In this document: in pieces, positions 15,717 to 23,007 of the stretch
Layout of the letters: each line of letters opens with the position of its first letter
Position numbering within the stretch: the stretch's first letter is position 1
NCBI RefSeq assembly: GCF_000341185.1
Contig: NZ_ANBH01000058.1
Location: forward strand, 1 to 46,486
Direction of reading: 5' to 3'
Source: Nocardiopsis chromatogenes YIM 90109
GTDB taxonomy: Bacteria > Actinomycetota > Actinomycetes > Streptosporangiales > Streptosporangiaceae
Length of the DNA: 46,486 bases
Notes under the pieces: model-generated
What the model was told of the DNA's origin: nothing
The model's database searches: none
Seen by the model: only the letters and a program-made list of their open reading frames with translations
Program-made: the position numbers and the translations under genes

Positions 15717-16433
15717 GGGCGGGGCCCGGCGCGACGGGGTGTGTCCACTGGACGCTCGTGGAATGGCGAAGGGCCCAGGTAAGAGACTACCCCCGCGTGG
15801 GTGAGGGCGGTCTGCACCACAGCTCGTCGGCCGATCGCTCCGCGTTCGCTCTGTAGCTGGCGGACAGCGTGCCCCATCCCCGGGGAAGGCCTCCTGTCGA
15901 GGTTCTCGGACGCGAGGTGCTCGCCTCGTGGCGGTGTTCAGCGTGCGAGGGCCTCGCGACTTCGGTAGTGGTGGGCGCGGCGGGTCCCACTCAAAATTGG
16001 ACAAAACCACCATTCACCAGCGGTTCAACCAGCAGCGGAGCGGACTTTTAATCCGCGGGTTCAGGGTTCGATCCCCTGGGGGCCCACCCACAAACATGCA
16101 GTTCAGCGGGTTCCGTGGTGCCCGTCAGGGCCAGCGGGCACCCCACCTTCGGCTCCCCCTTCGCTCTTCAGCTTGGACCAAGCTCGCCGCCAGGCCAGCG
16201 AACAAGCCGAGCCCCGCCCACGGCCACCCCACCACGCGCCTGGGGACACCCCCCAGGGCCGCCCTTGAACGCCCACCAATGCCCCCGACCGGGCCGCTAC
16301 CCGCCCTCAGCGACCAGACCCTTCATCGCCCGCCCCAGGCCACCACGGGGGCACCACCTCGAAAGACCCGATCCGCTGGCCAAAGCGGACGAGAACCACA
16401 GCGCAGCAAGCCCCCCGACGAGCGCCGCGCCGT
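15717..16433. other. Long gap before the first CRISPR array
   Basis: About 700 bp with no convincing gene. It contains the tRNA-Lys-like sequence (15982-16086) and one member of a 26-bp direct repeat whose partner is at 36206-36231. The last 340 bp, next to the array's trailer end, show nothing recognisable. Confidence 0.5.
15982..16086 (+). tRNA. tRNA-Lys(UUU)-like sequence, disrupted
   Basis: The 3' half is a good tRNA: anticodon stem gcgga/tccgc (16040-16044, 16052-16056) around cttttaa, giving anticodon TTT; T stem caggg/ccctg (16062-16066, 16074-16078); acceptor strand ggggccc (16079-16085) then A. The acceptor can pair with gggtccc at 15982-15988 (one G-U), but that makes the molecule about 105 bases, some 30 too long, with no proper D arm. 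Either a tRNA gene with an insertion, or the 3' attachment fragment left by an element that integrated into a tRNA-Lys gene. Confidence 0.5.
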
Positions 16434-16645
16434 GGGAACAGCCCCGCGCACGCGGGGAGCAGTTCGGGGGTGTTGTCGACGAACCATCCGCACCGGGAAC
16501 AGCCCCGCGCACGCGGGGAGCAGGTAGAAACCTTGTGCGTTTCCAAGACAACTAAGGGAACAGCCCCGCGCACGCGGGGAGCAGGAATCGAATACGTTCC
16601 CCGCAAATGGTTCAGCGGGAACAGCCCCGCGCACGCGGGGAGCAG
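16434..16645 (-). CRISPR. Type I-E CRISPR array 1 (4 repeats, 3 spacers)
   Basis: Four 29-bp repeats start at 16434, 16495, 16556 and 16617, exactly 61 bp apart, so spacers are 32 bp. On the minus strand the repeat reads CTGCTCCCCGCG...CTGTTCCC, the usual type I-E form, with a ccccgcg/cgcgggg hairpin and central CA on the plus strand. The orientation places the leader at the right, next to cas2. All four repeats appear intact. I found no match to the spacers within this window by eye. Confidence 0.97.
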
Positions 16646-16699
16646 ACTCCCCGACCTGCGGTTTCACAAGCGCACACCGGCGTGTCGTGCCACTTCGAC
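16646..16699 (-). promoter_or_regulatory. CRISPR leader of array 1
   Basis: This 54-bp interval lies between the cas2 stop and the first repeat. Read on the minus strand, its end (CTTGTGAAACCGCAGGTC then GAGT) resembles the end of the array 2 leader, so it is probably the conserved leader-proximal sequence used for spacer integration. Confidence 0.65.
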
Positions 16700-17059
16700 T
16701 CACCGCCCTCCGAACCGGCGGCGCTTGGATGCCTTGCTCCAACCCTTGGAAGCTGGCTTTGGCTGGGAGGCCTCTTCCCGGTCCTGCCGGTGGGGGCGCA
16801 TGAGCAGGGTCAAACCCTCGTGGTCCACCGGTCGCCACTTGTGGTCGAAGGTCTCGAAGGTGTACCCCTGCTCGTTGTCGGTGCTGTAGGCCAGCAGCGC
16901 CCGCCCGGCCCCCGCGTACGCGCGCACCTCGTCCCACAGGATCTCTCGGATCCGCGCCGAGGGGTTGCCGATGAACACCCCGGCCGAGATCTCCATCAGC
17001 CACCGCGTCAAGAACCCCCGCAGCCCCGCCGGGCAGGTGGTCAGTACGATCACCGTCAC
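16700..17059 (-). CDS. cas2: CRISPR-associated protein Cas2 (type I-E)
   Basis: A 119-residue Cas2 of the I-E (CasD/ygbF-like) branch, beginning TVIVLTTCPAGLRGFLTRW. The ferredoxin-like core (GVFIGNPSARIREILW, then ALLAYSTDNEQGYTF) matches this family, which forms the integrase complex with Cas1 but has no needed nuclease activity. The GTG start overlaps the cas1 stop (GTGA). The C-terminus carries a Lys/Arg-rich extension after about residue 90. The array's leader begins right after the stop. Confidence 0.93.
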   Translation of the reverse strand: MTVIVLTTCPAGLRGFLTRWLMEISAGVFIGNPSARIREILWDEVRAYAGAGRALLAYSTDNEQGYTFETFDHKWRPVDHEGLTLLMRPHRQDREEASQPKPASKGWSKASKRRRFGGR

Positions 17060-18000
17060 CAGATCACCCCGTGGTTGATCCCCGACTCGAACTCCGCTCC
17101 GCCGTCGCCCTGCAGGTTGACCTGATCCGCAGCGTCCTCGACCTCGGCATCCTCCCCGCCGGGCAGCAGCAGGGTCTTGATGTCCTTCACGCACCGGTCG
17201 AGCAGACCGGTGTCGTTGATCCGCTCGCGAAGCAGGCGACGGGTGCGTCCGCCCACATCGATGGGCCCCTCAGCCGCCGCGTCGAAGGCCGCCGGGATGC
17301 CCACCTCGGTCTTGTACAGGTCGGCGACGTCCAGCACGAACGACAGCTCGTGTCCGGAGTGGACGAATCCCAGCGCGGGCGAGCAGCCCAGCGCGGCCAC
17401 AACCGCGTGGGCCACCCCGTACATGCACTGGGCGGCCGAGGTGATCCCCTGGTTCGGCGGATCGCCCGAGTCGAAGTCGCCCGGTGTGTACTTGCGGCCG
17501 TGCCAGGGAACCCCCGTGCGGGCCGACTCCTCCCGGTAGAAGATCTTGAGGCGGTCGCCCTCCATGCCCAGCAGCTGGCGGCGGGTGGCCTTCGCCGGGT
17601 CCTCGTCGGGGAAGCGCATGCGGTACATGGCCCGGGCGACCTCCAGGCGGGTGCGCCGGTTCGCCCACACCCGGGCCTGGGCCTCGGCCAGTGCCGCCGA
17701 GCGCGACAGGGCCCGGCCTCCGGCGTAGTAGCGCACCCCGTGCTCGCCCACCCACACCACCCCGGCGCCGCACTCCCCCAGCAGGCTCATCGCCTTGTGC
17801 GTGACGCGGGTCCCCGGCCCCAGCAGCAGGGTGCCGATGGTGGCCGCCGGTATGAAGCGGGTGCCTTCGGCGTCCTCGGCGGTGATGGCATTGTCCTCCC
17901 GGTGGACGGTGCACCGCTCCAGGTAGACGAAGGACAGGCGCTCACCCACCCGCGTCAGTTCCCTCGGCGTCAGGGCCTTGCGCGCTCCGATACCGCTCAT
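17056..18000 (-). CDS. cas1: CRISPR-associated endonuclease Cas1 (type I-E)
   Basis: A 314-residue Cas1, the integrase subunit for new spacers. Conserved metal ligands appear in the expected order: E in LLGMEGDRLKIFY, H in GFVHSGHELSFVLD, and D in the same block (DVADLYK). The N-terminal beta domain (SFVYLERCTVHRED) is present. The ATG is 1 bp after the cas6e stop; the stop overlaps cas2. Length and order are normal for subtype I-E. Confidence 0.95.
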   Translation of the reverse strand: MSGIGARKALTPRELTRVGERLSFVYLERCTVHREDNAITAEDAEGTRFIPAATIGTLLLGPGTRVTHKAMSLLGECGAGVVWVGEHGVRYYAGGRALSRSAALAEAQARVWANRRTRLEVARAMYRMRFPDEDPAKATRRQLLGMEGDRLKIFYREESARTGVPWHGRKYTPGDFDSGDPPNQGITSAAQCMYGVAHAVVAALGCSPALGFVHSGHELSFVLDVADLYKTEVGIPAAFDAAAEGPIDVGGRTRRLLRERINDTGLLDRCVKDIKTLLLPGGEDAEVEDAADQVNLQGDGGAEFESGINHGVIW

Positions 18001-18001
18001 G

Positions 18002-18700
18002 TCAGTCCGCCGGGGCCAGTGTCATCAGCCCGCATCCGTAGGCCTTGGCCCGCCCCAGGCCCGTGGCGAGCATCCGGCGCAGCGCTTCGGGGTCGGTGAC
18101 CGTCAGCCGTCCGTCGAAGGTCGCGGTGACCAGCGGGACCCGGTTCTGCTTCCCATTGGGTTCGACCTTTCCGAACCGGCGGGCGTGCCGGTCGTGCACG
18201 ATTACCTCGTACTCGTCGTCTGGGCCCCTCTGCCGGTCCTGGGGTTTGGCGACGATCTCGAAGCCGTTGGCCTCCTGGCGCTGCAGCAGCCAGGACAGCA
18301 GGTGCTTGGGCGTGCGGTGCGCGGTGACCTTGGTCGGCTCGCCGTCCTTGCGGCGGATGCTGTGCACCGGGTTGGCCGTCAGGCGGAAGGCCCACCTCTG
18401 CCCGGTCTGGAGCCGGGACAGCAGGGGCGTGTAGTCGCGGGTCTCCCAGGTCTGCGTGGTGGGCCACCCGGCCTGCTCCACCACGTGGGTCAGGTCGGGC
18501 CGGTCCGGGCTGACGATGTAGCAGTAAACCTCGTTGCGGGAGTTGTGGTCGAGCCGCCACAACACCCGCGGCCCTCCCCTGGGCACGGGCACCCCGTCGA
18601 CGAAGGCGGCCGTGACCGCCCCGTGCATCGCGCGGGGGGAGAGCAGGAGCTTGCGTGCCCCGGCGCGGGCGGGGTTCAGTCGGACCCTGGACAGGAACAT
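18002..18700 (-). CDS. cas6e: Cas6e crRNA endonuclease
   Basis: A 232-residue Cas6e (CasE/Cse3), which cuts the repeat RNA at the base of its hairpin and stays on the crRNA 3' end. It starts MFLSRVRLNPARAGARKLL, typical for the family, and the proposed catalytic histidine lies in AMHGAV (about residue 26). The C-terminal glycine-rich loop GLGRAKAYGCGLMTL is characteristic. The ATG overlaps the cas5 stop (TGATG). Confidence 0.93.
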   Translation of the reverse strand: MFLSRVRLNPARAGARKLLLSPRAMHGAVTAAFVDGVPVPRGGPRVLWRLDHNSRNEVYCYIVSPDRPDLTHVVEQAGWPTTQTWETRDYTPLLSRLQTGQRWAFRLTANPVHSIRRKDGEPTKVTAHRTPKHLLSWLLQRQEANGFEIVAKPQDRQRGPDDEYEVIVHDRHARRFGKVEPNGKQNRVPLVTATFDGRLTVTDPEALRRMLATGLGRAKAYGCGLMTLAPAD

Positions 18701-19425
18701 CACTCGTCTCCCAACGCGTCCATGGGCTCGTGGACAAGGGGGGCGGCCTGGAGCGGCGCGGCCTGCGCGGCCTGGGGGTTGGGCACGGTAACCGTCGTGT
18801 ACTCCACGCCGCGCATCGAGTAGCGGCGGTGGGCCTGGTCGAAGCTGACGGGCACGTCGCGCTGTTCGTGGTCGGCGGTGTGCCCTTTGCGCACGTCGAT
18901 CCACACGCCCAGCTCCACCTCCGCTTCCCTCTTGCGCTTACGCTGGTACCACTTGCCCGCCAGCCACGGGTGCGCCTCCAGGGCCGACTCCAGGTCCTCC
19001 TCGACGGCGCCCTGGGGGATGGGGCGTGCCGGGGGGCACGACCTGCGGCCCAGATAGGGCAGGTAGACCGGTGCCCGAAGGGTTTGGTGCAGCTCCTCGA
19101 CCAGGGCCCGGTCACCTTCGAACGCGGCGAGGAAGACCGCGTCGGCCAGGTAGAAGCGATCGGAGACCGGCATGGCCTCGCCGGTGTCGCCGTGGTGGGC
19201 GGTCTGGAAGTCGCGCAGCCGCACGCCCGGCTGGTCGACGCGCACCCCGAATCGCAGGGCGGCCAGGTCGCTGACGTCGTCGCTGCGCTCGCGGCCCTGG
19301 GCGGCGGCGAGCAAACCGACAAGCCCGCTCTTGGTGGGGGCGTTCTCGGTCGAGCGGCGGGCGAAGCGGGACGCGGCGCCCCATGACTGCAGTGGTCCGG
19401 CGAGCTGCAGCAGGAGCACGCTCAT
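18700..19425 (-). CDS. cas5: Cas5e, Cascade subunit
   Basis: A 241-residue Cas5e (CasD), which binds the 5' handle of the crRNA in Cascade. The start MSVLLLQLAGPLQSWG is the family hallmark, followed by TENAPTKSGLVGLLAAAQGR. FQTAHHGDTGEAM and YLPYLGRRSCPPARP are further conserved blocks. The ATG overlaps the cas7 stop (ATGA), fitting co-translation of the complex. Confidence 0.94.
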   Translation of the reverse strand: MSVLLLQLAGPLQSWGAASRFARRSTENAPTKSGLVGLLAAAQGRERSDDVSDLAALRFGVRVDQPGVRLRDFQTAHHGDTGEAMPVSDRFYLADAVFLAAFEGDRALVEELHQTLRAPVYLPYLGRRSCPPARPIPQGAVEEDLESALEAHPWLAGKWYQRKRKREAEVELGVWIDVRKGHTADHEQRDVPVSFDQAHRRYSMRGVEYTTVTVPNPQAAQAAPLQAAPLVHEPMDALGDE

Positions 19426-20597
19426 GCCGGGTTCTCCATGCGGGCGGCCACCGCCTGTCCGACCCCACCTACCATCTGGTCCAGCGTGGACGCCGTGCCC
19501 AGCGCCTCAAGGGGCTTGGTTGCCTCTCCGACGCGAAGGAGCCAGGTCTTGGCGTCGGCCACCCCGTAGACGCGCTCGATCTCGGCGATGTGCTCGGTGA
19601 GCTTGGCGCAGGCGTGTCCGACCTGCCCGTCGGGGGTGTCCTGGGGGACGGGGTCCTCGAACGCGCCGGCGAAGCTGATCGGGCGCGCGTCGCGCAGCTT
19701 GACGATGACCGCGGCCGGCAGGCTGTGGTTCGCGAAGGTATTGGACTTACCGGTGGGCATGGACTCCACGAAGCAGCGGACGAACGCCTCGACCGCGCGG
19801 CGCACCGGTTCGGCGGCGGGTCGGCCCTCCTGGATCCCGGCCCCGAGGTTGGAGGCGAGCCGGTCGACGTCGACCGCGGCGTAACGGTAGAGCGTTGCGG
19901 CATTGAATTCGACGGTGCCGATCATTCCCGCGCCGGGCTCGTCGTCCTCGCGGCGGTCGTCGACGGCGGTGTAGTAGTCGGCCTCGATCTCGGCGGCGTG
20001 CACGCTGATGGCGTGAGCGACCTGGGCCGAGGCGTCGACGTTGATGTCGGAGGAGTCGGCGACCATACGGCCGAACAGCGCGATGTCGACCGAGTGGTTG
20101 GTATTGGCGATCTGCTTGGCGCGCTTCTTGTTCTCCGGGTCCTTGAGGAATGCCTTGATGTCGGCGCGCCCCTGCACGGCCAGTTCGGCGAGGCCGTCGC
20201 GCTGACGCGCGCTGAGGAACATCAGGTAGGAGGACTCGGGGGCGCGGTCCTCCTCCTCGCCCTTGCGGCGCTTGGGCTTCTCGACCTTGGATCCGGTGGC
20301 CGCGGTCACGGTCGCGGCGGCCAGCTCCAGTGCCTCTTCCTGGGGGATGCTGTCGTCGAGTTCCGCGATGCGCCCGGCGACCAGTTCAGCGACGCGCTTG
20401 GTGCGTGTGCCCAGCTCCTCAGGGGGCAGGACCCCGTTGAACGCCTCCCGTGTGGCGCGCTTCCATGCCTGGCTGGAGACCCTTGCGCGGCGAACACCGC
20501 CGTAGACCGCCCCCTTGGGCGAGCCGGTGTCGTCGCGGTTGATGTTGCTCGGGGGGACGGTCTGCAGAATGTGCACGTCCAGGATGGTTCGGCTCAC
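19422..20597 (-). CDS. cas7: Cas7e, Cascade backbone subunit
   Basis: A 391-residue Cas7e (CasC/Cse4), the six-copy backbone protein of Cascade. It starts at a GTG, SRTILDVHILQTVPPSNINRD, a standard N-terminus. RRARVSSQAWKRATREAF and DIALFGRMVA are recognisable family segments, as is the late NTFANHSLPAAVIV. The GTG overlaps the cse2 stop (GTGA). Length is usual for the family. Confidence 0.95.
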   Translation of the reverse strand: MSRTILDVHILQTVPPSNINRDDTGSPKGAVYGGVRRARVSSQAWKRATREAFNGVLPPEELGTRTKRVAELVAGRIAELDDSIPQEEALELAAATVTAATGSKVEKPKRRKGEEEDRAPESSYLMFLSARQRDGLAELAVQGRADIKAFLKDPENKKRAKQIANTNHSVDIALFGRMVADSSDINVDASAQVAHAISVHAAEIEADYYTAVDDRREDDEPGAGMIGTVEFNAATLYRYAAVDVDRLASNLGAGIQEGRPAAEPVRRAVEAFVRCFVESMPTGKSNTFANHSLPAAVIVKLRDARPISFAGAFEDPVPQDTPDGQVGHACAKLTEHIAEIERVYGVADAKTWLLRVGEATKPLEALGTASTLDQMVGGVGQAVAARMENPA

Positions 20598-21343
20598 GAG
20601 GCGTCCTTGTCGGTGTCGTCGGTGGTGCGGGGTGCCCGGTAGGAGTTGAACCCGAAGTTCCATGCGCGGCGGACCTCGGAGATGCCGCCGGGCTGCTGGG
20701 CCTTGTGGATGTGCTCGGCCAGGAGCGCGTAGTCCAGGGGGACACGGTGACGGTGGAGCAGATCCACGAGGCCGCGAAGGCGGTCGGCCATGGTCCTGGC
20801 GCTGGTGGCCTTGCCCGCCTGGACGAAGCGCTGGCGCACCGGGTCATGGATCGAGACCGGTCCTGCCTTCCGCTGCCGGCCGTCGGCACCGGCGTCGGGC
20901 TCAGGCTCGGAGGGCGCCTGGTCCATGAGCGCACGCACGGCCCACCCAAGGTTGTGGCGGACAGTGGGGCGCCCCTCCGGCTTAGGGGCGGCCCACTTGT
21001 ACATCCGCAGGTCCGCGCTGCGAAGGGACTGCTGGTGCACGGCGTACAGGCTCAGCGCGATGTGCGCGGCGCGGACGGGGATGTCGTCGTCGAGCCACAC
21101 CTCGTGCAGGCCGTAGTCGTACCCCAGGAGCCGGGGAAGGTCCTCGGGGAGGCGGCCCGCGCCGGGGCGCAGCCCGGCGAGTACCTGCACGGCCATCGGG
21201 TCGTCGGGGTCGCTCACATAGCCCCGCTGGAGCCACAGGAGTTGGCCGTGGACGGCCTGGCCGAAGCCGGTGAGTTCCTTCCGCTCCGCGTCCCCTGCTG
21301 CGCCTTCTCCTGCTGGTTCTGTCGTCTCGGTCGTGGGCTCCAC
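20594..21343 (-). CDS. cse2: Cse2 (Cas11e), Cascade small subunit
   Basis: A 249-residue Cse2/CasB, the small-subunit dimer of type I-E Cascade that stabilises the displaced strand. It is helical, with the family pattern HIALSLYAVHQQS and RRAWNFGFNSYRAP at the end. The start is the GTG at 21343, 2 bp after the cse1 stop; an ATG further upstream in the same frame would overlap cse1 by almost 100 bp. An acidic/Thr tail of about 30 residues precedes the conserved region. Confidence 0.9.
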   Translation of the reverse strand: MEPTTETTEPAGEGAAGDAERKELTGFGQAVHGQLLWLQRGYVSDPDDPMAVQVLAGLRPGAGRLPEDLPRLLGYDYGLHEVWLDDDIPVRAAHIALSLYAVHQQSLRSADLRMYKWAAPKPEGRPTVRHNLGWAVRALMDQAPSEPEPDAGADGRQRKAGPVSIHDPVRQRFVQAGKATSARTMADRLRGLVDLLHRHRVPLDYALLAEHIHKAQQPGGISEVRRAWNFGFNSYRAPRTTDDTDKDAS

Positions 21344-21345
21344 GG

Positions 21346-23007
21346 TCAGTCTCCGGGCTCGTCGGGTTCCTGGGTCAGGGGCAGGGCCGTGGCGAGCTCG
21401 TAGTGGAACCGCCGCTCGGCACGCCCGGCGGTCAGCCACAGCTCATCGCCCTTGTCGGTCTCGATGATCCGGCCGCTCCACGCCCGCTCCCCGGCCGCGT
21501 CGACCAGTTCGCGGCCGACCGAGGCGATGGCTCGGCGCACCTGGCGCTGCCATTTCCGCCGCTCCTCCCGTGGAGAGGAATCGGAGGCCAGCCCCGCCAG
21601 CCACACCCGGAAGAGGTGGTCGAGTTCGCCGAAGCCCCGGTCCCGGGCCTGCGCGCGCGGGGCCTCGGCGTCCAGGCCCGCCGCACGGGCGATACCGGTG
21701 GCCAGGTTCCCCAGGGCGAAGACCGCCTGATCGGCGTCCGCAGCGGCGTCGACGGCCGCCTGCCGCAGCTGCGCGGAACGGTCGGCCAGCAGGGTGATGC
21801 GCATGTTGACCCTGTCGTCGGTCACCTCGTCGATGACCGACTGCTGGGTCCCGTACCTGGCCCCCACGGTGCGCACGGACACGGGATGGTCCTCGGGGAG
21901 CGCCCCGTCGTTGGCCAGGCGGGCGGCCCACTCCACAAGCCCCGGGCGCAGGCGCTCGGCGGCCTCGCCCCGCTGGCGCCCGGCCCGGCCCTGCAGCAGC
22001 GATTCCAGGCCCCGCCAGGCGCTGCGGGCCGGATCGTGCTCGGCGGGCATATAGACCTGGTTCTTTCCCAGCTTCTTCTCCTGGGCCGGGCTGCGCCGCC
22101 AGGCGGTCATCGGTTCGCGGTGGTGCTGGTTGGGCGCGTCCAGCGGGTCGCCGTAGCACAGCAGCACCCCGTGGACCCCGTCGTCATCGGCGAAGAGGCG
22201 GATGCGGCGGCCCTGCCAGGTGTACAGGTCGCGCAGGCCGTAGGGGCGATAGACCTGCTCGGCGCCGCGCAGTGCCGCCGCCCCGGCGGGCGGGAGGGCC
22301 CACGCCGGTCGGTCCTGGTCGTCGGTGCGGATGTCGGAGTCGAAGGCGATGAGGTTGAGCAGCAGCGTCTCGCGCAGGTCCCGGCCTTCCAGGAAGACCC
22401 CGCCGAGGTTCCCGGCCCACCCGACACCCTGGGGGTAGCCTTTGCCGTTCTTCACCCGCGCATCACCCACGGCTCCGGACTTGATACCGGAGGGGTCGTA
22501 GGCGTGGGCGTGCACGAGCCAGCGCGCCGCTTCGGCGAAGCCCAACCGCTGGGCGCCGCGGGCCCGCATGGTGAAGAACGGGGCCCCGTTGGGCACGTCG
22601 GCGACGATCCGGTCCAGGGGGAAGAACTCGTTCTTGGCCGTGTGCAGGTCTGCGACCTGCATGAAGGGGGCCTTGGGGTGCAGCAGGTCGAATCGGTCGC
22701 GGTGTCGGCCGAGGTAGTCGCGGATCTGCTGGACGGGTAGCTCCTTGGCCTCCCACAGCTCCTGCCACTCCCCCACGTCGGCGGGCCCGTCGAGGGCGTC
22801 GTGCAGGACGGCCAGCAGCAGGCGCAGCAGGGCGAACTCCTGGGTGGGAAGGTCGCCCACGATGCGGCGGATGCCGTTCGGGCCGCTGTCGGCGCCCTCG
22901 AAGACCTCGGTCAAGGACAGCTCGGCTTCGCTGCCGTCGCGCCTACGCACCGGGATCCAGGGGCGCTCGGTCAGGTCGAAGCCTGTTGCGCCGCCGTCAG
23001 TGGGCAT
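21346..23007 (-). CDS. cse1: Cse1 (Cas8e), Cascade large subunit
   Basis: A 553-residue Cse1/CasA, which recognises the PAM and recruits Cas3. It starts near FDLTERPWIPVRRRDGS and has the typical block LRLLLAVLHDAL. The loop NGAPFFTMRARGAQRL and GVGWAGNLGGVFLEGRDLRETLLLNL match the family. Its start overlaps the end of cas3 by 11 bp, consistent with one transcript. Size is normal. Confidence 0.94.
   Translation of the reverse strand: MPTDGGATGFDLTERPWIPVRRRDGSEAELSLTEVFEGADSGPNGIRRIVGDLPTQEFALLRLLLAVLHDALDGPADVGEWQELWEAKELPVQQIRDYLGRHRDRFDLLHPKAPFMQVADLHTAKNEFFPLDRIVADVPNGAPFFTMRARGAQRLGFAEAARWLVHAHAYDPSGIKSGAVGDARVKNGKGYPQGVGWAGNLGGVFLEGRDLRETLLLNLIAFDSDIRTDDQDRPAWALPPAGAAALRGAEQVYRPYGLRDLYTWQGRRIRLFADDDGVHGVLLCYGDPLDAPNQHHREPMTAWRRSPAQEKKLGKNQVYMPAEHDPARSAWRGLESLLQGRAGRQRGEAAERLRPGLVEWAARLANDGALPEDHPVSVRTVGARYGTQQSVIDEVTDDRVNMRITLLADRSAQLRQAAVDAAADADQAVFALGNLATGIARAAGLDAEAPRAQARDRGFGELDHLFRVWLAGLASDSSPREERRKWQRQVRRAIASVGRELVDAAGERAWSGRIIETDKGDELWLTAGRAERRFHYELATALPLTQEPDEPGD

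Noticed and set aside
16463-16616. Possible self-targeting spacers in array 1 or 2
   Set aside because: By eye I found no match of any spacer to other parts of this window. A proper search against phage and plasmid databases was not possible.
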